From Flectonema sp. DT1601 (Eukaryota > Euglenozoa > Diplonemea > Diplonemida > Diplonemidae): a stretch of 64,000 nucleotides of DNA. Location of the stretch: the NCBI GenBank assembly GCA_964019425.1, contig OZ025843.1, positions 558,001 to 622,000 of the forward strand. Direction: 5' to 3'. The notes below the pieces were generated by a model that worked only from the letters and a program-made list of their open reading frames with translations, did no database searches and was not told the origin of the DNA. Position numbers and translations under genes: made by a program. This document shows positions 9,090 to 20,300 of this stretch, in pieces (positions within the stretch are counted from its first letter, which is position 1; the number at the start of each line of letters is the position of its first letter).

Positions 9090-10082
9090 ATGAAGAGAGT
9101 AGAGGTACTAAACAGCCACTTAGGCAACAATAGTATCAACAACCATATGACTGTAGTAGGAGCGTGTTTCATGGACTACATTTCTTACGTTGAACGATTC
9201 CCAGAAGGAGGAGAAACACTCCATGCGACATCATTCGCAAAAGGATTTGGAGGTAAGGGAGCAAATATGGCAGTTATTATCGGAAGGTTAGGAGGAAAAG
9301 TCAGCATGGTCGGAAAGGTTGGCGGAGATGGTGACGGCAGCGACTACATTAATAATTTTAAAAAACAAAACGTCGAAACCAGCAAAGTTGGTATCGATCA
9401 AAACCACAGCACCGGATTAGCAAAAATTTTAGTCGACAAAACAGGTGAGAATCTCATCGTCATCTCACCAAATGCAACATCAACAGTAAACCCTTCCTTC
9501 TTAGAATCTCAACAGTGGCTAAAGTCAACAGATATGGTTATCTGTCAGAACGAAACCCCACTCGAGACAAATTTATGGGCTCTTGAACAGGCTTCCAAAG
9601 CCGGAAAAAAAACAGTTTTCGTACCAGCTCCGGCACCTTCTCCATCACAACTTGATAAGTTAAAACCTGTGATGAAATACGTGTCTATTTTTGCACCTAA
9701 TCAGCATGAGGCGTCTCTCATGTTGGGATACCCTGTTAAGGGTGTTGAAGCTGGACTTAGAGCCGCAGGTGATCTCAGAGAAAAATTAATGAAATCTGAC
9801 AGCTGTGTTATTATCACTATGGGAAGTAGTGGTTCAGCTGTTCTTGACAGCACTATGAAGACAGCTGTTCATATTCCAGCTATTTCAGTTCCGAAATCAG
9901 ACGTCGTCGACACCACTGGAGCTGGTGATTGCTTCGCTGGATCACTCTGCTATTTTATATCAACCGGACTGTCACTTATTGATGCCGTGAAAAAAGCGAC
10001 TTATTGCGCAGGACTCAGCGTCCAAAAGAAGGGAACTCAATCATCATACCCAAGCAAATCTGATCTTCCAAGCAACTGGTAG
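9090..10082 (+). CDS. Ribokinase (PfkB family)
   Basis: A 330-residue sugar kinase that phosphorylates ribose at O5 for entry into the pentose phosphate pathway. The PfkB first signature is GGKGANMAVIIGRLGG (about residues 54-69). The second signature with the catalytic base is DTTGAGDCFAGSL near 275-287, where the aspartate in GAGD is catalytic. Other family features are ICQNE, PAPAP, and APNQHEASLMLG matching the N-x-x-E block. Length is typical. A short N-terminal stretch (about 19 residues) precedes the conserved core, which starts at MTVVGACFMDYI. No peroxisomal-type C-terminal tripeptide is present (ends SNW). The stop is followed within a few bases by a dispersed repeat. With the G6PD gene 2.7 kb away it is the second pentose-phosphate enzyme in the array, though nothing shows co-regulation. 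Confidence 0.93.
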   Translation: MKRVEVLNSHLGNNSINNHMTVVGACFMDYISYVERFPEGGETLHATSFAKGFGGKGANMAVIIGRLGGKVSMVGKVGGDGDGSDYINNFKKQNVETSKVGIDQNHSTGLAKILVDKTGENLIVISPNATSTVNPSFLESQQWLKSTDMVICQNETPLETNLWALEQASKAGKKTVFVPAPAPSPSQLDKLKPVMKYVSIFAPNQHEASLMLGYPVKGVEAGLRAAGDLREKLMKSDSCVIITMGSSGSAVLDSTMKTAVHIPAISVPKSDVVDTTGAGDCFAGSLCYFISTGLSLIDAVKKATYCAGLSVQKKGTQSSYPSKSDLPSNW

Positions 10083-10145
10083 TGTCAAGTTCGAACCCGG
10101 GTGAAGTTTTATTTTTTGCGTTTAACAAGTATTGCCGAGAGAAAG

Positions 10146-10176
<31 letters not shown>

Positions 10177-10215
10177 CGTAAAACCTCTCAGTTTAAGTCG
10201 GTTCACGGTTTCGTG
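10083..10215 (+). repeat. Dispersed repeat R1, copy 1
   Basis: Begins just after the ribokinase stop with CAAGTTCGAACCCGGGTGAAG, a pol III B-box-like stretch. It continues with TTTTTTGCGTTTAACAAGTA, a long A-run, CACGTAAAACCTC and finally CAGTTTAAGTCGGTTCACGG. The last three blocks recur in the same order in the CCDC146 intron (19883-19995), without the A-run. The B-box-like piece recurs inverted in VPS29 intron 1. This looks like an old SINE-like element, but no target-site duplication was found. Confidence 0.6.
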
Positions 10216-10434
10216 TACAAACAAAAATACAATTCAATTTCCACAATAAAAAAAAAAAACCACCAAAAATAAATAAATAATCAGGTTTTTAAAAACAAAC
10301 AAACAAACAAACAAACAAAAAAAACGTAAAACATCTGCGAGTGTCACTAAAGAGAGTGCAATCTAAACGTTGTAATGATAAGACGAGTGTGTGTCTTAAT
10401 ACCTAATTAAAACAACTCTTCAAGATATTAATTG

Positions 10435-10791
10435 ACTACCTACCAATTCAACAGGTCCTTACAGGGGGGGAAGGAACTTACAACACCACTCATTTTGTTG
10501 GTATTCCACGTTCACTGATATTTATAAGGGGACTGTGTTAAATGGTGAAAGAAATAACCATGTTGACGTGGTTCCCTTGGCTGAGAAGGGCAAACGCGAT
10601 GAGTAGGACAGCAGTGTCCCCCCTTGCTTTCTTCGCTGATGAGGGCTGGGGTAAGGAGAATGGTCCGAAGAAAGATTGTTTTTAATCTTAGCCCGAAACC
10701 AACTTGTTTGTTGTCCTACGAAATTTTTGCTTTTTTTGAGTGACTGATAATTATTAATACTACCTACCAATTCAACAGGTCCTTACAGGGG
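10435..10791. repeat. 33-bp perfect direct repeats flanking a 291-bp GC-richer insert upstream of the K+ channel gene
   Basis: The 33-bp sequence starting ACTACCTACCAATTCAACAG occurs at 10435-10467 and again at 10759-10791, the second copy ending 14 bases before the channel ATG. Between them lie 291 bp that are visibly less AT-rich than the surrounding spacer and contain no supported gene. The repeat includes a CAACAG acceptor-like site. The layout fits either insertion of a mobile sequence with a long target-site duplication, or duplication of the gene's 5' leader. Confidence 0.7.
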
Positions 10792-10805
10792 AGGTACTTC
10801 CAACA

Positions 10806-12438
10806 ATGGTTTCTGTTGTCCACGCAATGATTGGGTTAAAGGACGATGAAGAAAAGAAAGAACCCCAACGTCTTGACAGCGATATGCTGACGACTGTTAA
10901 TAGCAATGCTGCGGGAGGGCCATCACCTCAATTGATTAGTCCTAAATTACACTTTGAGGATTCGGGTGATGCTCATATTGGAGCATCTGATTTCGTACAA
11001 CAATTAGGACACGATACTACTTGGGATGAAGACGATGATTTAACGTATCCTCCACGAATATCTAATTTGGTATGTTTTTTTTTTTTTTTTTTTTTCCTGA
11101 CAAAAAAAAAAAAAAAAAAAACACACACACAGTTACTTTCACGTCTCTCTCGATGGCAAAAAATCCACGCAGTACTTGATGCTCAAGGATTCTTAGAGGA
11201 ACACTACGCAGAAAAGCATCGATTTCTCAGCAATATGAGTTTCATAGTCACCTTCGTTTTAATAATCGCTAGTGTGATAACTTTTACTATTGAATCACTT
11301 CCGGGGTATTACAGAAGGAATTTGAGATCTTTTTTTATATTCGAATCAGGTTGTATTGGATGGTTTTCAATAGAACTCATTGCGAGGCTTGCTACCACTT
11401 CTGATTACGGAAAATTCATGAAATCACCGATGAACTGGATCGACCTAATCGCTATCGTTCCTTTTTATTTGGACATCGCTATTGCTGGTTCTGGAGGCGG
11501 ATCTAATGCTTTGGTGTGTTGTTGTTGTTGTTGTTTTTTTTGTATTGAACAAAACTTTGTGTTGATTTTTGTTTTTTTTAAAAAAAAAAAAAAGCAAAAA
11601 AAAACAGGTAATCCTAAGGGTTATTAGACTCACTCGGGTTTTTCGTGTATTTAAATTATCAAAATACAACGAAGGAGTTCAGGTAGTTATATCTGCGGTG
11701 AAGAAATCTTCTGACGCCCTCAGCCTGCTAGTTTTTTTAATGACTATTGCGATGGTTTTGTTCGGAAGTTCAATTTTTTTTCTCGAACAAGCTGCGGCTG
11801 ATTTTCGAAATGGAACTTGGGTAAGAAAACCCGAATATGGAGGACCTGAAGTCATCCATCCCTTCAAATCGATTCCTCACGGGTTTTGGTGGTGTCTAGT
11901 CACGGTACGTGTATTCATCTTTAATATGGTATTGTAAAAACGAACAGTCTAAAAAAAAAAAAAAAAAAAAAATAAACCTAACAGATAACAACCGTTGGCT
12001 ACGGTGACATGTATCCGGTTACCCCTGGTGGGTATGTGTTAGGTAGTGCAGCAATGATGACTAGTTTGTTGTTAGTGGCATTTCCAATTATTATTTTAGG
12101 AGCGAATTTCACTGAAGCTCGTATCCAATATTTTAAAGAAAAAGAACTCGACATTCGAACAAAGAAATATCAAAGAAGGTATTTAATAGACAGGTTGTCA
12201 ACTCCACTTTCAGGTATCGAGTTGCAACGGATACTTCAGGATGGATTGCCTGACCTTCCTTCTCATCGAAAGAGTGATATTGAAACAACAAACGTGTCTC
12301 ACTTAATTGCTATGCTAAATCAAAAGATGGATTCATTTACTCTTGACATCCCTGAAATGGTGTCCGACGCCATAGCAGCTGCTACCGAAGGCGGGATCAA
12401 CCCAGATGGTAAACTAGGAGGTACTAGCATCTCTGGAT

Positions 12439-12443
<5 letters not shown>
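10806..12443 (+). CDS. Voltage-gated potassium channel, Shaker-like (four exons)
   Basis: A six-helix K+ channel subunit of about 466 residues assembled from exons 10806-11069, 11133-11513, 11608-11904 and 11985-12443. S1 is near MSFIVTFVLIIASVITF and S3 near WIDLIAIVPFYLDI, as in Kv channels. S4 reads ILRVIRLTRVFRVFKLSKY, with arginine every third residue for voltage sensing. The pore helix and filter are FWWCLVT joined across intron 3 to ITTVGYGDMYP, the canonical TVGYGD K+ filter. S6 contains LLLVAFPIIILGANF, with the P-x-I/V gating kink. The N-terminus is short and acidic, with no clear T1/BTB tetramerisation domain. All three introns (63, 94 and 80 bp) are phase 0. Intron 1 is almost only a 21-T run, six bases and a 20-A run. 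The ATG follows a duplicated leader. Confidence 0.93.
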
Positions 12444-12470
<27 letters not shown>

Positions 12471-12809
12471 CCTTTTTCAAGGTTAAGGCCATTTACACTC
12501 TTTTTTGGTTTTGTCTTCAGTTAGTTTTTTTTTTTTGTTTTTTCCCATCAGTTGTGTTAACCTTCCTCAAAAGTGGTTTTGCCGAACCCTATTTTTTTTT
12601 TTTACTTTTGATTAGTTTTTCAAGTTGTTTTTTTTATAAAATTTAATTACAAAATCAAAAAAGGTACCTCTTTTGAGAGAAATGATTTTTTTATGAAATA
12701 AAAAACCGTCGGATTGAAACATCTTGATGATGAATAGTTAGGTGTTTGTTGATATTTTATTATTTTTATGTGACTAAGAGTTTACAAACCAAAACAAAAA
12801 AAAAAAAAA
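12444..12809. other. AT-rich spacer
   Basis: 366 bp of A- and T-runs. A weak acceptor-like TGTGACTAAG ends at about 12779, before the G6PD ATG. No gene is seen. Confidence 0.4.
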
Positions 12810-14453
12810 ATGGCAGACATGGATGCCGCTTCTGAAGAATACATTCGAGACAAAGGAGTTCACCACCTGTTGAATGACATTGTTAGCGATTTAGTTAGGG
12901 ATAAGCCAAATGATGTCTTGGCATACTTGGGTAATCATCTCCCTAAAATGAAGACGAAAAATGTTGGAAAAAGACCAGTTATGGAGGGAAGGTATCCAGC
13001 CTCACTCGATGAGAAGGCTTTAACTATTGTTGTGTTGGGTGCTTCTGGTGATTTGGCAAAGAAGAAGACTTTCCCAGCATTGTTTCAACTGTATGCTCAG
13101 GGACTACTTCCAAGTAATGTTTCAATTGTTGGTTATGCGAGATCAGAGATGACTAGTAGCGAACTTTGTAAGAAGATCGAACCGACACTATCACAAGTTT
13201 GGGAACCCAGCGTGATGGAAAACTTCTTCGTACAGATTTCATACTGTCGGGGTGGATATGATTCTCAAAGTGATTTCTCTAATCTAAACAAACACATTCA
13301 GCAATTAGAGTCAGCACACTCATCATCAACTGGAAATCGTTTATTCTACTTGGCATTACCCCCAGCAGTATTCCTTGGGGCATGTGGATGCATAAAGGGT
13401 CAGGCAATGGCTGCAGAGCCATCTTGGACCAGAGTAATCGTCGAAAAACCATTCGGTAGAGACACTGACTCATCAAGAGCATTAAGCAAAGGACTCAATG
13501 CTTTGTTGAATGAAAATCAAATTTTTAGAATTGATCACTACTTAGGAAAGGAAATGGTTCAGAATTTGATTACCATGAGATTTGCAAACAAGACGTTTGC
13601 TCATGTTTGGGACAAGAGTTGTATCTCGTCGGTTCAAATTACCTTTAAAGAGACGATCGGAACTCAAGGAAGAGGAGGATACTTTGACTCTTCTGGAATT
13701 ATTAGAGATGTTTTACAGAATCATTTATTACAAATCGTTGCTCTTATTGCAATGGAAAAACCGAAGTCATTAGAAGCTGAGCACGTTCGTGATGAAAAGG
13801 TTAGCGTGCTCTCTCAAATAAGAGAATGTCACCCGAATGATGTTGTTCTTGGTCAGTACACTGCTTCTGAGGATGGTAAAGAACCTGGCTACTTAGATGA
13901 CAAGACTGTTCCTCCAAACAGCAACACACCAACATTCGCTCAAACAACATTGTGGGTTGACAATGACAGGTGGGATGGAGTTCCTTTTATTTTAAAAGCA
14001 TCGAAGGCTGTTGAGAGAAAAGAAGTAACAATTAGACTCCAGTTCAAACCCGAGATCAGACCATTCGGTAACGTAACTCGCAATGAATTGGTAGTCAGAC
14101 TTCAACCTAATGAAGCAATGTATATGAAAGTTAACGCAAAGGAACCAGGAATGACTAATCAGGTTCACACAACTGAATTAGATTTAACTTACCACACTCG
14201 CTACGATGTAACTCTTCCAGATGCGTATGAGTCTTTGATCTACGAGGCAGTTGTCGGAAACACTACTAATTTCGTTCGCTCAGACGAGTTGGATGCCGCT
14301 TGGAAAATTTACACTCCGCTGCTTCACAAGATCGATGCTGGGGAAATAAAATCTCAGCCATACGCATTTGGATCAAGAGGTCCTCCAGACGCTGATAAGG
14401 TCAAGTATCAGTACTACGTGCGTGGTGACTATGAATGGAACGGAAAGAAGTAA
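12810..14453 (+). CDS. G6PD: Glucose-6-phosphate dehydrogenase with N-terminal RIIa-like docking domain
   Basis: A 547-residue enzyme that oxidises glucose 6-phosphate with NADP+, the entry step of the pentose phosphate pathway. The coenzyme-binding motif is GASGDLAKKK (from about residue 76). The substrate-site signature is RIDHYLGKE (about 241-249), with the key histidine and lysines. RGGYFDSSGIIRDVLQNHL and EKPFGRD are also family blocks. The catalytic part matches the usual length of about 490. The extra roughly 50 residues at the N-terminus read EYIRDKGVHHLLNDIVSDLV, then RDKPNDVLAYLGNHLPKM. This closely follows the RIIa/DPY-30-like dimerisation-docking motif (Y-I-x-x-H-I-x-x-L-L-x-x-L, then K/R-P-x-D-P/V-x-x-F/Y-L). 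Such motifs tether enzymes such as flagellar adenylate kinases to axonemal A-kinase-anchor-type partners. Flagellar docking is inference. No peroxisomal targeting tripeptide is seen (ends GKK). Confidence 0.95.
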   Translation: MADMDAASEEYIRDKGVHHLLNDIVSDLVRDKPNDVLAYLGNHLPKMKTKNVGKRPVMEGRYPASLDEKALTIVVLGASGDLAKKKTFPALFQLYAQGLLPSNVSIVGYARSEMTSSELCKKIEPTLSQVWEPSVMENFFVQISYCRGGYDSQSDFSNLNKHIQQLESAHSSSTGNRLFYLALPPAVFLGACGCIKGQAMAAEPSWTRVIVEKPFGRDTDSSRALSKGLNALLNENQIFRIDHYLGKEMVQNLITMRFANKTFAHVWDKSCISSVQITFKETIGTQGRGGYFDSSGIIRDVLQNHLLQIVALIAMEKPKSLEAEHVRDEKVSVLSQIRECHPNDVVLGQYTASEDGKEPGYLDDKTVPPNSNTPTFAQTTLWVDNDRWDGVPFILKASKAVERKEVTIRLQFKPEIRPFGNVTRNELVVRLQPNEAMYMKVNAKEPGMTNQVHTTELDLTYHTRYDVTLPDAYESLIYEAVVGNTTNFVRSDELDAAWKIYTPLLHKIDAGEIKSQPYAFGSRGPPDADKVKYQYYVRGDYEWNGKK

Positions 14454-14477
14454 AATGAATAAAGAGCTTTCAGTACG

Positions 14478-14516
<39 letters not shown>

Positions 14517-16067
14517 AGCTTGACACGTATTGCAAAGATGCTAATGAAGGAATCCCAATAGAGGAAGAAAAACCAAAAAAAAAAAAAAAAAGAAGTGGTT
14601 GGTGTTTGCTTTCTTGGAACGTGAAGTATTACGAGAAATTGGATTTTTTTTTCTTCAAATTTGCTTAAAACAGATATTGGTCACTGAATCCATTCGTACT
14701 GTTTTCGTTTTTGTGTGATTCAAACAAAAAAATAGGTAGGCCAAAAAGAAAAAAAAAAAAAGAAAAAAAAAAAACAAACCCTGCTTATTCTCTTCCTTCT
14801 TTTTTATTTTTTTTTTTTTATAACACATCAGTATCATCTTACGCTAGTTTTTTTTTTTTTTATATTTTTTTTTCTCTCATTTTTTTTCCCCCCACAGATT
14901 TTCCCCCTTTCCTTCCATTCTTCATTTACGCAAATTGTTTTTTGTGAACTAACACCTTGTAGTTAGTAAGCAGCAATAACAATAATTGCATAGGAAAATT
15001 AAAATTTATATATATGTGACTTTTGTTTACTGTGAGCAGTGATGGGCATCTCGCCAATTCGACGAGCGATTCGGCTCACTCCTTGAGCTGTCTATTTATA
15101 GTTTTTTTTTTTTTTTTTTTTTTAAATTTATACCAAGTAACTTTAGCCTGTTCTATGAATATAAAGGAAGAAAAAAAAAAAAAAAAAAAAAAAAAAGGGC
15201 GTAAAACCGACCATAGCCTTTTCGATAAAAAAAAAAAAAAAAAACAGAAAAACTCTCTTTTTATTCACGATATATTACTTATTGCTCCTTTTTTCTTTTT
15301 TCCTTTTTTTAAACTTTAAAAAATAGGGCAATAACACTGCTCCCTTTAAGAGACCATCGGTTTTGGGAAGCAATATATAAATCTACATTCTTATTTACTA
15401 CTTCGTGCAACAGACTGAGATAAAGAAATAAAGAGAGAGAGAGTTATAGCATTTTTTTTTTTAGTTATTTTCACTCTTGCCAACTAATGAGTTATATTTT
15501 AAGGTGCCTAACACTATTCATCCAACAAGGTGCCAACAAAAAAAAAAAAAAAAAAAAAAAAAAGAGCGTCGTTAACTTTTGGGGAATTTTTTTATTCCTC
15601 TGGAAAACAAATTAAGTTTTCTGGTGCTCACGATATAGATACTGAATTTTATAAATTTTTTTTCAAAATTTCTTTTTTTTTTTTTTTTTTGTGCGAAAAT
15701 ATTTAAAAAAAAAAAATAGTGGCAACTTGACCCATAATATGGCTTTGTGCACAACCAAAATAAATTAGTGTTCCCGCCACAAATTTATGTACGAAGCTAA
15801 ATGTTTTTTTGCTTCCATAGTTCAATTTTTTTTTTTTTTAAAGTCACGCAAAGATATGTCATCTCCTGACCTCTTTTGTGTTGCGTGCTTTCTTTTTACA
15901 GGATCAATTTTCTTTTTTTTTTTAAAATTTCGTTCCAGAAAAAAAAACAAAAAAACTATTTAGATTCGCCCTCTAATATTGAACACGCATGCGGGAGTAC
16001 AGAACGCCATAAGAAATATCGGCTTGCGATAATCTGAAAGGGGTTTCTCCTCCAAAACTACGTCGGT

Positions 16068-16102
<35 letters not shown>

Positions 16103-16242
16103 GACAGCGATCATCCTTCTTGCAAAGGGCAAACGTTTTTTTTGATCCCTCTTTTTTTGGTGCGTGATTTCCGTTTCTGACCCCAACGTGTTTTTTTTTT
16201 CTTCATATTCAAAATGCTTGATGTTTGTTTGCGGGTTTACCT

Positions 16243-16273
<31 letters not shown>

Positions 16274-16822
16274 GATCCCCCTCCCCGCAGTCTGAGTGAA
16301 AAACAAACAAAAGCAAAAAAAAAAAAAAAAAAAAAAGAAGTGACGGCTTGACTACCAAAAAAAGAATAGCTCGTGTCAGATTTATTCAGTCCGCGTTCAT
16401 AGTTGTTCATATTTGATAGGTTTATATACGTTTGACGGTCAGTACACGATATAGCCTTCCCATCGTTACCTGTTAGTAGTTGCTGTAGTTACAGCTGCAG
16501 CTTTTTTTTCTGACTCGCCTTTTTTTTTTTTTTTTTTTTCAACATTCCCATTCTCATCACCAACACACAAAAGTAAATGATACTAAATGATATTAAAAGT
16601 TCCAAAAAAAAATTTTTTTTTTTGCAATCTTACTTATTTTCTTTCTCAGGTAAATGACCCGCAGCACCTGGTGGAAAAACAATTTGTTTCAAACCAGCTA
16701 ATAAAAAAATAGCTACGGAGAACCCCCCTTTACATCTATTAACACACATCTTTTCGGATTTGATTTGTTTTATGAATTTATATTTTCATTGTAAAGAAAA
16801 ACACACAATACTTTAATTCAAA
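14454..16822. other. 2.4-kb homopolymer-rich spacer
   Basis: Packed with A- and T-runs, including 36 T at 14480-14515 and several A-runs over 20. Frames here on both strands are poly-Lys or poly-Phe artefacts. A GC-richer patch at 15036-15095 starts CAGTGATGGGCATCTCGCC and resembles a hAT-type terminal repeat with a subterminal GAGCGATTCGGCTCACTC, but no partner end is visible. Another balanced-composition patch, 15960-16065, is unassigned. A strong pyrimidine-CAG acceptor ends at 16649, before the next gene. Confidence 0.5.
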
Positions 16823-17224
16823 ATGGATGGTCCCTTGGATCCCAACGAATCTCCAGCAATTATGGCAGTCAATAGCCTGGTAGAAAGGGGAAAGATTTCA
16901 CCCGAAAAAGGTGAGCAGCTTCGGCAAAACTACCTAAACTTGCAAAATAAAATAAATCAGATTTACACGAATGATGAGTTCCTTTTACATAGGGGTGACG
17001 TTTTGAAGAATGAGCTTAAAATTGAGAAACAAAAAGTTAAGGAATGTGAGAAAGCATCCAAAGAAGATGAACACGCAATCGATCAACTGATGCAGACTCT
17101 AGCTGTCAGTGAAATCGATCTCGCAGTAGCTCAAGATCGAGATTCAAAAATTCAAAGTGAAACCCTCGAATTAGAAAACAAAAATAAATCCCTTCGAGAA
17201 AACGTCTCGAACATTCGACCTTGA
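16823..17224 (+). CDS. Short CCDC146-like coiled-coil protein (partial tandem paralogue)
   Basis: A 133-residue acidic, mostly helical protein. It aligns along its whole length with the first roughly 130 residues of the full CCDC146-like gene just downstream. Shared positions include AVNSLVERG versus AINSLLEEG, QIYTNDEFLL versus QIYTNDTFLL, EKQKVKECEKASKEDEH versus EKQKVEGCGEVAKEDDQ, and LAVSEIDLAVAQDR versus LAVSESDLAVAQER. The rest of the coiled coil is missing, and translation ends at a normal TGA just after the aligned region. It has its own pyrimidine-CAG acceptor (16649) and clean frame, so it may be expressed as a short product. The alternative is an old partial duplicate that has kept its frame by chance. 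Confidence 0.65.
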   Translation: MDGPLDPNESPAIMAVNSLVERGKISPEKGEQLRQNYLNLQNKINQIYTNDEFLLHRGDVLKNELKIEKQKVKECEKASKEDEHAIDQLMQTLAVSEIDLAVAQDRDSKIQSETLELENKNKSLRENVSNIRP

Positions 17225-17338
17225 AAAAAGGCCACAAAAGACCCCAACAGCAGCGTTTTTTTTCCCCTTCTTTTTCTGTTGGTGCTTTTTATAATTTATA
17301 TTTTTTCCCAAAAGTTCTCTCTCAACACACACAAAAAA

Positions 17339-20300
17339 ATGGAGAACAACGACTACGGGGATGTGGCAGACGTCAGTAACTCAACGGCCTTTTTAGCAAT
17401 CAACAGTCTCCTTGAGGAAGGGATGCTGGGAAATGAAAGAGCCGTACAACTACAACAAAACTATAGAACATTACACGACAGGATTCTTCAGATATACACA
17501 AACGATACTTTTTTATTAAAGAAAGGTAGGCAACTTAAAAAAGCATTGGAAGGAGAAAAGCAAAAAGTTGAAGGATGTGGTGAAGTCGCCAAAGAGGATG
17601 ATCAAACAATACAAAAATTGAAAAGAGATTTGGCGGTCAGTGAAAGCGACTTAGCTGTTGCTCAAGAACGAGAATCAATGTTTCAAGTTGAGACTATTGA
17701 ACTTGAAAGAAAAAAACTAACTCTACAAGAGGAAGTTGACACAACAATAGCAGAAGAAGAGTCCCGAATGAAACCACAAATGGAGCAACTAATGAAAGGG
17801 ATTACCCTTTTAAGAGACGAGATTGAGAGAACTTCCGATCAATTTGAAAAATTAAAATTAATGAGAGAAGAATCTATTAAGAAAGATCGATCAACAAAAC
17901 ACCACATGGATGAATCTGATAAAACACTTTACGATAAGAAACTAGAACTGTCAAAGTTAAATAACGAACCTGACAGAGCTGGAAAACAAGCTGACATCGT
18001 CCACAAGGCTTATCAGACTGCTGGAAAGGAAAATCAAACTCTGAGAGAAAGACTTCAAAGCCAGCAAACTACAATACACGAACTCGATGAGAGAAGAAAA
18101 CACATGGAAGACCAAAGATACGATCTCGCAGTCATGCTTGAAACACAACGAACAGCAATAGAACAACGTGACAAACTCATGGAGAATATCGGAGCACATT
18201 TGGAAGCCGCGAAAGCTGAAGGACTGCAACACCAAACCCAACAGATTCAACTTGAAAGTCACCTTCGCTCATCCCATACGCAATACTGCACAGTTCGAGA
18301 TCAAATTCACAGAGTTGATAAAGAAAAAGATCAAGGAATACGATTATGTAAACGCATTGAACAAACAAAAAATGAATTATCAAATGAAAGAGAGATCGCG
18401 AATAAACAAAAAGATATCCTTCAAAGAGAACATCACAGGATTCGAATTATAAAACGAAAATGGGAAGACGATTTGGAAGAATTAAAAAGAGACGTTGACA
18501 TCTTAATTAACAATTTCTTAAAAGAAGAAATGTTTGAAAAACAAACAACAACAGACTTACAGAAAATAAACAGACTAATAAAGAGCCTGGATATAGAAGT
18601 TGCTCACATGTCCGAGAAGGAATCTGAACTACATCGAAAATCAACCGATCTAGGAGTCCTCCGTGAAAACAAATCCCGCGACAGCAGTAAAAATCAAGCA
18701 AAGGTAGTAACAGCAAAAAGTGAATTAAAAGTGAAAGTTGTAGTAATCAAAGAGCTTCAAAAACGCAATTCAGAACTAAAAGGTCGACTCGACCAACTGA
18801 CTGAAATGTACTCAGTCGTTAAACGAGAGAGATCAAACAAAGCAGCAATGATCCAATCAGCATCTCAGGCGATGTCTGAAACACAAGAAAAGATAAAAAT
18901 ATTAGAAAACGAGCTTGAAGTCCTACGCAGGGAATCACAGAACAAAGATAAAGAACTCGTCAAGGTCAGACGAGAGCTTCACGATGAGAAGACGAATTGT
19001 GAAAATCTCCGAGTTGAGTCAAATAAAAAAAACAATGAATACAAACAAAAAAAGAAACAAATTCAAGAACAATGCTCTCAAATTACCAAACTAAACACCG
19101 TTATCAACCTAACTGAGGAAGAAATGTTGGTTTTAAAGAGAAACTACGAAGAAGCAGTTGAGAATAGAAATTTCACTGGAATCCAACTGATCGACAGAAA
19201 TGATGAACTTTGTATTTTGTATGAGAAGGCAAATATTCAAGAAAATATTTTAAAAAAGGGACAGGTGATGTTAAAACAAAGAGAAGAAGAGATCAGGGCC
19301 ATGGCCATTCAACTGTCAAACCTTCAGAGAGAAATTGATATATGTCAACAGTTGTTACCAAAAGTTCGAGATCTTGAAGAAGACTTGGAAGAATTGACCA
19401 ACTTAATAGAAGACGAGAAGTGGAGAGCTGACTGTCTAGAACGAGCAATCGTCTCTCCAAAGAATCACAGCAGGTGGAGGAAACTATCAAGTGTTGCTAC
19501 TGGCAAGAGTAAGCCATTTGTAAGCGCGGCTGGTACGGAAGGACCAAAACCGACTCTGTCAAGAGAAGCAAGAACAACATCAGGAGAACAACCGTCAATC
19601 GCTTGCGTATCTCAAACTGGTGAAACGCCGGATGAACTCGCCTCAAAAGAACATTTTTTGGAAAATAAACTCGCAGAAGCAAACGAACGACTGATGGAAA
19701 AAGAACTAATCCTTGAAGAAGTTACTGGTTTATCATCTCGTCTTAGAAAGCAAGCAGCTAATGGAGAAGATTACACCCTCGCACTCGCTAAGAAAATGAA
19801 TAATTACCAACACACAATTAAACAACGAACAAAAAAGATGATGGCTACCCTATCTGAGTTGTCGATGGTTCAAGTATGTTTTCTTTTTTGCATTTAACAA
19901 GTATTGTAAGAACGAAAAGGAATGTTGGGCAGCACACGTAAACCTCCTTTAACTTTTATCAGTTTAAGTCGGTTCACGGGGGGAGATTGTCGTCACACGA
20001 ACAAAACATCACAGTTGTTATATTATTATTTTCTGTATGGTTTTGAGATAAAGCCAAATTTTTATTTTTTACTACATAAACAACAACAACAACAACCAAC
20101 AGGCAACGTCAATTAAACTTGAGATGGACATTTCACAAGAAAGAGAGAAGTTGAATACCGCTAAGGAAAGAGTTGAATTGGGACTTCCTCCAACGGAAAC
20201 AGCGACTTCAGAATTTGAAAGAACTCTTTACGACACCCATCGACAGAATGAAATGCTTCAAAGTAGGAGAGAAACGATTGCGACGGACATCAATCAGCCT

